A stretch of DNA of 7,672 bases from Chlamydia trachomatis (GCA_945861315.1 CAMAUB010000060.1:1-7672), one strand, 5' to 3'; positions 1 to 6,909 are shown, counted from the first letter of the stretch. Numbers and translations are program-made. Notes: generated from the letters alone by a model not told the origin.

Positions 1-50
1 AAATTTTTGGGATTTTTTCCGAAGGGAAGGGTCTTGTACCTTTTTCGAGG

Positions 51-84
51 AAAAAAGCGCAAAAAGATCTAAAAAGATCTGCGC
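51..84 (-). terminator. Probable Rho-independent terminator of the small membrane-protein gene
   Basis: Read on the minus strand, GCGC-AGATCT, a TTTT loop, AGATCT, a TTTT bulge and GCGC form a 10-bp stem (two helices of 4 and 6 bp with a one-sided bulge). Six T residues follow immediately (plus 51-56). It lies about 56 nt beyond the minus-strand stop codon at 140, where that gene's terminator would be expected. The hairpin is built on a perfect tandem repeat of the 10-mer AAAAAGATCT (61-80), flanked on both sides by GCGC. The AT-rich upper helix and the bulge make it weaker than a classical terminator. Confidence 0.5.
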
Positions 85-121
85 GATAAACCCAAAACTC
101 AGGTTATTAGTCAAAATCGAA

Positions 122-170
122 TAGGTTTATCATATAGGACTATGGATACGCTGTTCTTAGGTTTATCATA
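122..170. repeat. 13-bp direct repeat pair around the stop codon of the small membrane-protein gene
   Basis: TAGGTTTATCATA occurs at 122-134 and again at 158-170, an offset of exactly 36 bp (12 codons). On the minus strand the copy at 158-170 encodes the Met-Ile-Asn-Leu near the C-terminus of the 182-residue protein. The other copy lies just past its stop codon (140-142) in the same frame, and would read Met-Ile-Asn-Leu again before a TAA at 107-109. The remainder of the 36-bp period is not repeated. An 8-bp inverted match (GATAAACC, 85-92) lies further downstream. Confidence 0.6.
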
Positions 171-688
171 CGATGCTCTCTCCTATGTATAAGTAAGCCT
201 AGTGGAAGTGCACAGAGAGTATACGTTGCAAGAGCAGCGCCCGTGACGCCTGCAAAGATCTTAGCACTGCTTGTGCTCATTCCCATTCCACTGCCAAAGC
301 GTGCCACCATAGCAATAGCAAAGAGTGTGCCGATGACGACAGCTGCAGACAACCATAACGATCTGTCGCTCTTTGATTTTGAGGAAGAAGATAAAGATAC
401 ATCTTGTGTTGTAAACTGGTCTTCTGTGTCCCTGTGAATACCCAATCCGTAGCAAAAGTTCTCATCTGGTCTCTCGTGTATTTTTGATTTGGGGCAGTTG
501 TCAAAGTAGGTTCGCTCAACATAACCCATATGCTTAAATAAATGCCCCTGCCACATAATCGAGTCACCTTTGGAAATCCCAATGGCTAAAAACCTCCTGT
601 CAAAAATCCTAAACTCTTCACCAGTTGTACATCTTGTAAACTCTTCACCAGTTGTACATCTTGTTATGGCTGCCATAGAAAATCTCAT
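140..688 (-). CDS. Small protein with two adjacent membrane segments (Inc-like; unassigned)
   Basis: A 182-residue protein that I do not recognise by family. Residues 1-110 are hydrophilic with several Cys, including a perfect nine-residue duplication (about 9-26, unit Thr-Arg-Cys-Thr-Thr-Gly-Glu-Glu-Phe). A Ser/Lys-rich linker (98-110) leads into two hydrophobic helices, about 111-129 and 144-167, separated by a short Gly/Ser/Met loop; a basic tail (Arg-Arg-Glu-His-Arg) follows. Such a bilobed hydrophobic stretch is the hallmark of chlamydial inclusion membrane (Inc) proteins, which type III secretion inserts into the vacuole membrane; assignment here is inference. No N-terminal Sec signal is visible. 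Start: ATG at 688, with an in-frame stop a few codons upstream; Met5 is an alternative. No Shine-Dalgarno is evident, but a good promoter lies just upstream. It follows the RHS toxin-like gene on the same strand, so a membrane immunity protein is the main alternative. Confidence 0.7.
   Translation of the reverse strand: MRFSMAAITRCTTGEEFTRCTTGEEFRIFDRRFLAIGISKGDSIMWQGHLFKHMGYVERTYFDNCPKSKIHERPDENFCYGLGIHRDTEDQFTTQDVSLSSSSKSKSDRSLWLSAAVVIGTLFAIAMVARFGSGMGMSTSSAKIFAGVTGAALATYTLCALPLGLLIHRREHRMINLRTAYP
611..664 (-). repeat. Perfect 27-bp tandem duplication inside a coding region
   Basis: Two identical adjacent 27-bp units (611-637 and 638-664) lie near the 5' end of the small membrane-protein gene. 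Twenty-seven is a multiple of three, so the frame is kept and the protein carries nine residues twice. Perfect identity including third codon positions points to a recent duplication by slippage or unequal exchange. Confidence 0.95.
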
Positions 689-717
689 TTTAAGTTATTG
701 AGTATCGTATAGGATTG

Positions 718-745
718 ATTATACAATAAAAAAATTAAGATTCAA
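718..745 (-). promoter_or_regulatory. Sigma-70-type promoter for the small membrane-protein gene
   Basis: On the minus strand TATAAT (plus 718-723) is a perfect -10 hexamer. TTGAAT (plus 740-745) lies 16 bp upstream and matches the -35 consensus at its first four positions. Transcription would begin near 711, giving a leader of about 23 nt before the ATG at 688. This suggests the gene can be expressed independently of the RHS gene upstream of it. Confidence 0.5.
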
Positions 746-793
746 TAAATAAAATGTTTAAAATATAAAATATATTGGTTGAAATGAGATGGT

Positions 794-850
794 TTAGCTC
801 CTCAAGTAGCGATCTGTATGTCGTTAAGCTAAGGGCTCGTAAAATCTGTT
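794..850 (-). pseudogene. Possible relic of a second RHS C-terminal tail
   Basis: In one minus-strand frame, out of frame with the RHS gene, this stretch reads Asn-Arg-Phe-Tyr-Glu-Pro-Leu-Ala-stop-Arg-His-Thr-Asp-Arg-Tyr-Leu-Arg-Ser-stop. The true RHS protein ends with Arg-Phe-Leu-His-Pro, a short insert, then Glu-His-His-Phe-Ser-Ser-Tyr-Leu-Arg-Tyr-stop. The shared Arg-Phe-x-x-Pro, His and Tyr-Leu-Arg in the same order and next to a stop codon suggest a broken duplicate or displaced alternative tail. At DNA level an 11-bp match (CCTCAAGTAGC, 800-810 and 876-886) supports it. The stretch is short and contains an internal stop, so chance similarity remains possible. Confidence 0.35.
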
Positions 851-869
851 TTTCTCCCCTCGAGTGCGT

Positions 870-3800
870 CTAATACCTCAAGTAGCTTGAGAAATGGTGC
901 TCTTTGATTGGGTTGATGCTCGATGGATGAAGAAAACGAATGTGGGGGCTAGCTTCTTGTAGCGCTGCTGCATACGATAGGGGGCTTGTCATGGGGGGGA
1001 CAAAGTCAAGGGGATTAATGTAGTTACAGACAGATCTAAAGTATCCCCTTGGAATAATGGTTGCAGAACCGTAGGATATGACGTGGAGGCGATTGCGTGC
1101 ATTTGGGCAGAGCATGCGCCCTTCATTGACAAGATGTGTGCCTCCTTTGCTATGTGCTAAAATAGTGCAGTGATGAGAGGAGCTTTTTCTAAGCTCTGAA
1201 TTAATATAGCGAACGGACATCTTTTCATAAGAAGAGATGATCCCTATTTTTGCAATTCCATATCCTATGAGATCTGAGACAAGTCCTTTTGATGCCTTGT
1301 AGAGAAGGGTAACTTGCTCTCCTCCAAGATTAGAAGAGAGCTTCTGTGTAAGCTGATGTACTTCATCAAATGAGGTGAGGATGCCATTTTTATAAATAGT
1401 GGTGTGTCCAGGGACATTATGGCCAAGGATGTGATGAATTTGATCTTTGCTTTGGCGGTAAGCTGCTTTTTCTAAGAATTTGCCACCACATCCCCATCGT
1501 CCAATGGCTTCGACAACATCGCGCACGCCTGCAATAGGAATGAGGTGACGCCCAGTCATTTCAATTGACCAGAAAATAGGCTGAAGGGTGCGCATAACAA
1601 ACTCTCCCGCATTTTGTACACCGCTGTAGGGGTTAGACCAAAGGCCATAGAGGTCAATATTGGTGAGGGGATTGTTGTGGACATAGGCGTAGCGATTGGC
1701 TCCATCCAGAAAGCCTTGGGGGTCTGGTGTGATCCAGCGCTGCATTTGGGGGTTGTAATAGCGGCGACCAAAGTAGATAAGTCCACTCTCTTCATCGATG
1801 CGCTTGCTAGCAAAGCGCCACGGGGAGAGTGCAGAGGAGGAGAGCTCTTGCCCAAATGGGGTATAAGAATAGGCTTCTTGGTCGTGATTTTCAAGGTTGA
1901 TCAGTTTGATAAGAGAGCCTCGCTGATCGTGAATGGGAAGATAGGGGTGGTGATCAAGTTCATAGAGCACTGCTGCTCCAATCTCTGCACCTAGTCCCTC
2001 CCCTAAAATGCGTAGTTCTTTGATTTCGCCTTCTTGTTGCATTCCGATCTCATTATCTCCATCCCAGATATAGAGCTGATCATCTTTAGAGAGGCGGCGG
2101 TGGAAGGAATCATACGTATAGCAGACAGTTTTTTCAGGTGTTGTCACTTGGATGAGTCGCTCTTGTGAGTCATAGGTGAAAAAGCATTTTCCATCTGAAA
2201 GAAGATTTCCATTTTTATCGTAGTTATAAGTGTGTGCTCCATCTGCTATGAGGCAGCATAGGTCATCGATAAGTGTCAACCCTCCATGTAAAGTGAGGGA
2301 GTTGGCAAGAGAGTCAAAATGATAGTTTTCTTTGTCTGCGCAACTTAGTTGCCCCAAAAGGTCGTAGCTATAGTGGTGCGTGCTATCAAAGGTGAGATTA
2401 CCACATGCATCATAAAGGAATTTTGCTTTGTAGTAGGGGGAGCTAATCGAGGATAGGCGACTTTGCTTATCACGTAACATTTGGATTTTGCCAAGTCGAT
2501 TTGGAAGCAGCAGTAGTGTGGGATTGTCTCCAAGGTCTCTTTGGGCGTAGGTGAAGTCAAATGCACCTCGATGAATAGAGTAGAGTTTGTTAGAAAGATA
2601 AGTGTATTCAACTTTTGTTTGATCAGGAAGGGTGAGATTTGTTCGCGCTCCATGTGGAGTATAGGAGCTAGAAAGTTCTAAACCATTGCCAAGTTTTTCA
2701 TTGATGAGATTTCCATAGGTGTCATAGTAGCGCTCATTTTTTTGACCTGAAAAGCCATCATAGATAGACAAAATTCGATCACTTTGATCATAGGTGTAGC
2801 GGTAATCAAAGTCTTTGCCATAGAAGCGAGCTATACGCCCAAGAGCATCGTGTTGGTAGTAGAGTTTGGTAGAGTCGGGTTTAACTATAGTATGCAAACG
2901 ACCTCTTTCATCATAATAAAAAAGCGTCTTTTGTTCGCCACCTAGAAGCTGACTCTCTAGACGTCCCATGGGCCCATATGTCCAGTGATTGGTGATCGAC
3001 TTTAGTGGAGTTATTTGATCAAAAAGGTGTTCTGTTTGGCTCGTGCAGTTTCCGGCTAAATCGTAGTGCATTTCTGTTTTATGCAGAAATCTTCCATTGG
3101 GATCAGTAACCGTTTGCTGCAGTGGATGGTCGCGGTAGTCGTGCAAGGTTGTTGTTACAACGCCTTTTGGATCTGTTTGACACATAGACGTGAGGTCATA
3201 GCCGTAGGTGAGCTGGTTTTTAGAGGGGTCTATTTGTTTTACTGGGCGGTTATAGGCATCGTACTCTGTGCAGAAAGTGCCCCCATTGGTTGTCACAGAG
3301 GTTTTGTTTCCTGCAGCATCATAAGTATAGCTGATTTCAGTAAGAGTTTTTCCAAAAAGGTCGATCTCTTTTTGTTGAATAAGACGGCCTAGAAGATCAA
3401 AAGAGTCAATGGAGAAAAGATCTTCTATTTGTGTGTGGGTGAGTCTTCCTAGGTTGTCATAAGCATAATAGTAGGTTTGATCTTCTATCTTTTTACATGT
3501 TGTTCTTCCCACAAAGTCACTTTGGTAGGTTGTGACAACTCCTTGGGGGTCTGTTTCACATAGGAGTGTGAAAGGGGTTTTTTGCCAAGTGTGCGTTTTT
3601 ACAATCTCTCCCTTGATATAAAGATCCTCTTGAATCACTTGACCAAATAAATCGTAGTTATAGCGAGCAATAGCTCCATGTTGATTCATTGCTTCAGCAA
3701 GAGTACCATCTGGATTATAGGAAAAGCGCTCACTTGTTCCATCTGGATAGTAGATCGCAAGTGGATTTCCAAGAGGGCTATAGATGGTTTCTGTTTTATA

Positions 3801-5948
3801 GCCAAGTGGGTTGGTCAGGCAGACGCAGTTATTAAAGAGATCGTATTCACTTTTTTCATACCCTCCGCCCGGATGAAGTGTTTGTGTTAGATTTCCTCTC
3901 CCATCATAGGTATAACTTGTTTGAAACTCGAATGGATCTTGCTCTGAGATAAGTCTATTGCAGCGATCATACGTTTTTTCAGTGAGTTGCTCGCCATTGC
4001 GGATAAGTGTTATGGGGCGATTAAGCAAATCGTAGCGAATTTCGATATAAGAGTCGGGAAGTGGCCCTTGCTCTAAGATTAGATTTTGGTTTTGGTCGTA
4101 AGCGTATGTAGTTTTATTCCCAAGCTGGTCTGTTTTATACACAAGAATCTCTTTGTCATATACATACTCAATTGTGTAGGCAAAATGGTCGCTACTATCA
4201 TAGTGTTTTTCACTTAAAACATCTCCAGAAGGGGTATAGGTGTAGGCAACTTTGTGAAGAAGAATCTCCTTGCCAAATGCATCGATGGTTTTTTCTTGGA
4301 CTACTTTCGGATAGCCAAAGCAAGGAGTACTCATTATGGGCGTAATTTCAGTGATATGGCGATAGGTGACATTACTTAGATCTTGAGCATCTTCTGCGCT
4401 TCCATCATCAATAATTGTCTTAGTTAAAATGGCGCAATCATTGTAGGAGTAAAAAGTGCGTTTGATCCGTTTTCCTTCCTGTGTCACAAATGCAGAAATA
4501 AGCAAATTTGTATTTGAAAGATAGCTATAGACTGTTTCTAGCCCAGACGGGAGCTGCTGCCAAATAAGTAGATTCATCCCTTCTTGCGAGTAGGCACGTT
4601 TTGTTATCTCATTACATTTTTCAATGAGAGTAACATTGTGGTAGGCATCATACTCATAACGTGTTGTCAGCACACATTTGTTATGATTGTCGAATACTTT
4701 TGTGGCAATGAGCTCTCCAGATTTTCCATTCCACTGGTTTTGGTCGACGCGTACAAGCTCATCTCCCTCGTAAACTTCTGTTGCAATGATGCGCTCAAAA
4801 CGGTCAAAACGATAGAGAGTTTTATTATTCATTCCATCAAAGACTTCAGTAAAACCATCTGCGTAGCAATAGCGAGTGACAATGCCATCAGGGTTGTAAA
4901 TGGCACAAACTTTATTTTCCTTATATTCGATACGACAAAAGCGCCCATCAGGCTTTTCAATCAATGTGAGGCGGTTTTCTTTATCGTAGCTGTACTTGAG
5001 TGGAATTTGACCGTTTGCACTGACTGTTTGCAATGGGGTAAGTTTTTTTCCCCCATAAGAGAAAGAAGCGACTCTCCCATCACTCCCTTTTACCTCAAAA
5101 GAGAGAATCTCAATAACTGCACGCTCTTTAACATAGTTATCATCCTTTTTCATTTTTTTTCGAGTATTATAGGTAAAAGTCAACTCGCCAAGCAGCATGC
5201 TTTTGTCATGGTTATAGGCGCTGATTTTTGTAAGATAAAGAGGATTAGGGATAAAGTCATAGGTGGAGAGGCCAGTATACTCATAACAGGTACGATTGCC
5301 ATTTGGGTGACACACTTCTTTAATTTTGAGTTGGTAAGGTGTCCATGACTCTGGAAAATGGTAATGTGTGGTTTCCGAAAAGAAAGTTTTTTCCACCTCA
5401 TCCACTCTATTATTCCAGCGGTGCATTCCCGAAGAGAAGACATAAATTGTTCCAGAGCCATCAATTAATTTTCCCTCCCATGAAAAGCGGTTTTTGTCTT
5501 TGCTATCAAATACTTTGTAGTAGGTTAGATGCAGATTATTTGGGTGGTCTTGGCCGCTCCCACTGTGGTAGTAGCCAGGTTGCTCTGAGTTAAAACCAAA
5601 AAGACCTGGAGATCTCTGCTCAAGGTAACACACCCCACCACTTGGGCGACCAACACTGACGAAGCAAGAAGAAATTTGTGATAGCTCAAAATTCGCAAAA
5701 AACTGTGATTCGGGATTAAAGCGCCATTTTCCAAACTGATGATTGTAAAAACGGCGAAGCGTCAAAGGTTGTATGCCAGCAACCGTAAAATCAAGAGCTT
5801 CCTCTGTAAGTTCACCTGTAGTTAAATTTACGTGAGGTAGATAGGCGGTGGGTGTTGAAAGAAGAGGTGAGAAGATGTGTTGGCTATGGCTTACAGTTTT
5901 ACCAGCAAACAAAGAAAATGAGAAAAGCAGGGTTAAAAGATAGCGCAT
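870..5948 (-). CDS. Secreted RHS/YD-repeat protein with a C-terminal alpha/beta-hydrolase-like tip
   Basis: A 1692-residue polymorphic-toxin-like protein. Residues 1-20 form a Sec signal peptide (basic start, Leu/Phe-rich core), implying export to the periplasm or surface. Residues 40-75 resemble the DUF6531-type opening of RHS proteins (Thr-Gly-Glu, then Pro-Leu-x-Leu-x-Arg-x-Tyr-Asn). Roughly 315-1285 are many YD repeats (Tyr-x-Tyr-Asp with later Gly-Asn/Gly-Arg-Leu), which in known relatives build a closed beta-barrel shell. The RHS core runs about 1380-1436 (Gly-Arg-Arg-Tyr-Tyr-Asn-Pro, Asp-Pro-Gln-Gly, Tyr-Ala-Tyr-Val) and ends in Ile-Asp-Leu-Tyr-Gly-Leu, a variant of the usual DPxGL junction. 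The variable tip, 1437-1692, carries Ala-His-Ser1600-Lys-Gly-Gly, Asp1648 in Pro-Leu-Asp-Phe-Val-Pro, and His1684/1685 near the end, a plausible lipase/esterase triad; its layout recalls chlamydial DUF687-type domains. Substrate is unknown. The start is the only ATG before the signal peptide; no Shine-Dalgarno is visible. Confidence 0.92.
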   Translation of the reverse strand: MRYLLTLLFSFSLFAGKTVSHSQHIFSPLLSTPTAYLPHVNLTTGELTEEALDFTVAGIQPLTLRRFYNHQFGKWRFNPESQFFANFELSQISSCFVSVGRPSGGVCYLEQRSPGLFGFNSEQPGYYHSGSGQDHPNNLHLTYYKVFDSKDKNRFSWEGKLIDGSGTIYVFSSGMHRWNNRVDEVEKTFFSETTHYHFPESWTPYQLKIKEVCHPNGNRTCYEYTGLSTYDFIPNPLYLTKISAYNHDKSMLLGELTFTYNTRKKMKKDDNYVKERAVIEILSFEVKGSDGRVASFSYGGKKLTPLQTVSANGQIPLKYSYDKENRLTLIEKPDGRFCRIEYKENKVCAIYNPDGIVTRYCYADGFTEVFDGMNNKTLYRFDRFERIIATEVYEGDELVRVDQNQWNGKSGELIATKVFDNHNKCVLTTRYEYDAYHNVTLIEKCNEITKRAYSQEGMNLLIWQQLPSGLETVYSYLSNTNLLISAFVTQEGKRIKRTFYSYNDCAILTKTIIDDGSAEDAQDLSNVTYRHITEITPIMSTPCFGYPKVVQEKTIDAFGKEILLHKVAYTYTPSGDVLSEKHYDSSDHFAYTIEYVYDKEILVYKTDQLGNKTTYAYDQNQNLILEQGPLPDSYIEIRYDLLNRPITLIRNGEQLTEKTYDRCNRLISEQDPFEFQTSYTYDGRGNLTQTLHPGGGYEKSEYDLFNNCVCLTNPLGYKTETIYSPLGNPLAIYYPDGTSERFSYNPDGTLAEAMNQHGAIARYNYDLFGQVIQEDLYIKGEIVKTHTWQKTPFTLLCETDPQGVVTTYQSDFVGRTTCKKIEDQTYYYAYDNLGRLTHTQIEDLFSIDSFDLLGRLIQQKEIDLFGKTLTEISYTYDAAGNKTSVTTNGGTFCTEYDAYNRPVKQIDPSKNQLTYGYDLTSMCQTDPKGVVTTTLHDYRDHPLQQTVTDPNGRFLHKTEMHYDLAGNCTSQTEHLFDQITPLKSITNHWTYGPMGRLESQLLGGEQKTLFYYDERGRLHTIVKPDSTKLYYQHDALGRIARFYGKDFDYRYTYDQSDRILSIYDGFSGQKNERYYDTYGNLINEKLGNGLELSSSYTPHGARTNLTLPDQTKVEYTYLSNKLYSIHRGAFDFTYAQRDLGDNPTLLLLPNRLGKIQMLRDKQSRLSSISSPYYKAKFLYDACGNLTFDSTHHYSYDLLGQLSCADKENYHFDSLANSLTLHGGLTLIDDLCCLIADGAHTYNYDKNGNLLSDGKCFFTYDSQERLIQVTTPEKTVCYTYDSFHRRLSKDDQLYIWDGDNEIGMQQEGEIKELRILGEGLGAEIGAAVLYELDHHPYLPIHDQRGSLIKLINLENHDQEAYSYTPFGQELSSSALSPWRFASKRIDEESGLIYFGRRYYNPQMQRWITPDPQGFLDGANRYAYVHNNPLTNIDLYGLWSNPYSGVQNAGEFVMRTLQPIFWSIEMTGRHLIPIAGVRDVVEAIGRWGCGGKFLEKAAYRQSKDQIHHILGHNVPGHTTIYKNGILTSFDEVHQLTQKLSSNLGGEQVTLLYKASKGLVSDLIGYGIAKIGIISSYEKMSVRYINSELRKSSSHHCTILAHSKGGTHLVNEGRMLCPNARNRLHVISYGSATIIPRGYFRSVCNYINPLDFVPPMTSPLSYAAALQEASPHIRFLHPSSINPIKEHHFSSYLRY

Positions 5949-6123
5949 AAAAAATAAATTAAGATATAATAAAATTTTTGTAAAACGTTTTTATCTATTC
6001 TAGCCCGCATTTCTCACACTTTTTCGAGAAAAATCTCTGAAGTCTTTGAGATAAACTAGAAACTTGGGTTAGAAGTAAAAAAGATGGTCGACATATTTTT
6101 TGCAAACGTTTAACTTTGTGCTC
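5949..6123. promoter_or_regulatory. Divergent intergenic region between the RHS gene and the hydrolase operon
   Basis: This region must drive both directions, but no strong promoter stands out. Leftward, TATTAT (plus 5966-5971, 5/6 to the -10 consensus) lacks a good -35; TTTACA (plus 5979-5984) has only a poor -10 at 17 bp spacing. Rightward, TTGAGA (6046-6051) and TAGAAG (6070-6075) are 18 bp apart and would give a leader of about 40 nt. A short inverted repeat, ATCTC...GAGAT (6033-6037 and 6048-6052), abuts the rightward -35 and might be an operator or chance. All calls here are weak. Confidence 0.25.
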
Positions 6124-6909
6124 ATGGAAACAAGAAATTGGATTGTCGTAGAGAGTGGTGGGCAGCAGCTTTTTGGAGTCGTACATCGACCAAAGGAGCA
6201 AAAAAATGTCCCCATAGTTGTCGTTATGCATGGATTTGCAAGCAGCAAACATGGCACGCATCGTTGTTATGTCACATTTGCTGAAGAGTTAGCTAAACAG
6301 GGGATTGCCACGCTTCGTTTTGACTTTCGAGGTGCTGGAGATAGTGAAGGAACTATTTCGACGGCCTCTTTTGAAGACTTAATCAACGATGCAAATGCAG
6401 CTTTGCGCCATAGTGATTCTCTTGAGGGGATTGATTCTTCACGTATTGGGATTTTTGGATCGTCTTTAGGTGCAACAATTGCGGTACTTGCAGCAGAGCG
6501 GCATGGCAAGATCAAAGCGATGACCTTATGGTCTCCTATCGCAAGTGGTGAGCTTTGGGTGCATGACTTCATGACTCAAAATCCTCAGATGTCGAGAAAC
6601 GATCCGCAAGAGGTACTCTCTTCATATAAAGGAATTGCTTTAAGTCCACTTTTCAAACAGCAGTTTGCCAGGATGTCAGCGGCAAAGACAATTGAGAAGC
6701 TTGATTATGTTCCTCTTTTGCATATGCATGGAGAATGTGACACAACTGTCTCATTGCTCCATCAACAAGTTTACAAGCTTCATTGCGAGGGGAGAGCTGC
6801 TCCAACCCGTTTTATCTCATATCCTGACACTGATCACCAACTATCTGGAACAAAGATCTTTAATGAGGCGATTCAAGAGACGATTACTTGGTTTAAGCAG
6901 CATTTATAG
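6124..6909 (+). CDS. Serine alpha/beta hydrolase upstream of PPi-phosphofructokinase
   Basis: A 261-residue cytoplasmic hydrolase of the alpha/beta fold (esterase/acyltransferase-like; substrate unknown). Counted from the ATG at 6124: Met-His-Gly-Phe (35-38) is the oxyanion-loop motif, Arg-Phe-Asp-Phe-Arg-Gly-x-Gly-x-Ser (about 65-74) is the typical strand-4 motif, Gly-Ser-Ser114-Leu-Gly is the nucleophile elbow, Asp206 (Gly-Glu-Cys-Asp) the acid, and His238 (Asp-Thr-Asp-His) the base, so the triad is intact. There is no signal peptide or membrane segment. A TTG at 6100 would add eight residues; the ATG is preferred because the family similarity begins only a few residues after it, but neither start has a clear Shine-Dalgarno. 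The gene ends 8 nt before the phosphofructokinase start, implying one transcript. A hydrolase beside pfk genes is what I recall from Chlamydia (CT206, labelled a predicted acyltransferase); a metabolic link to glycolysis is unproven. Confidence 0.88.
   Translation: METRNWIVVESGGQQLFGVVHRPKEQKNVPIVVVMHGFASSKHGTHRCYVTFAEELAKQGIATLRFDFRGAGDSEGTISTASFEDLINDANAALRHSDSLEGIDSSRIGIFGSSLGATIAVLAAERHGKIKAMTLWSPIASGELWVHDFMTQNPQMSRNDPQEVLSSYKGIALSPLFKQQFARMSAAKTIEKLDYVPLLHMHGECDTTVSLLHQQVYKLHCEGRAAPTRFISYPDTDHQLSGTKIFNEAIQETITWFKQHL

Larger units (their letters stand above)
689..869. other. AT-rich spacer between the RHS gene and the small membrane-protein gene
   Basis: This spacer separates two minus-strand genes. 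The half next to the small gene (about 700-780) is very AT-rich and holds its promoter. The half next to the RHS stop codon is less AT-rich and holds a candidate relic of a second RHS tail, listed separately. No convincing Rho-independent terminator for the RHS gene was found; the TTAGCT/AGCTAA pair (794-799 and 827-832) has a 27-nt loop and no T tract. Confidence 0.6.

Noticed and set aside
1..139. Search for a tRNA, small RNA or integration site at the left edge
   Set aside because: No cloverleaf, conserved TTCGANTC-like arm or long direct repeat was found; only the terminator hairpin and short repeats are supported.
877..891. CTCAAG-TAG-CTTGAG inverted repeat at the end of the RHS gene as a terminator
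   Set aside because: The six-bp stem lies inside the coding region and is not followed by a T tract on the minus strand.
2080..5010. Numerous similar stretches within the RHS gene as DNA repeats or a CRISPR-like array
   Set aside because: They are the diverged codons of YD repeats at protein level; spacing is irregular and no identical DNA repeats with unique spacers are present.
4584..5348. 254-codon open frame on the plus strand
   Set aside because: It is wholly antisense to the RHS gene, whose YD-repeat, core and signal-peptide evidence is decisive; the translated product shows no recognisable domain. The same applies to the shorter plus-strand frames at 1614-1994, 3066-3392, 3678-3890 and 5339-5593.
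6084..6113. Nine-codon ATG-to-TAA frame just before the hydrolase as a leader peptide
   Set aside because: It has no amino-acid bias, no adjoining attenuator hairpin and no convincing ribosome binding site; frames this short are common by chance.
6100..6123. TTG start giving eight extra residues to the hydrolase
   Set aside because: A nearby ATG lies in frame closer to the family's similarity, and no Shine-Dalgarno favours the TTG; it cannot be fully excluded.
5995..6261. 88-codon open frame on the minus strand across the hydrolase start
   Set aside because: It overlaps the well-supported hydrolase and the divergent promoter region, has no recognisable motif, and is best explained as a shadow.
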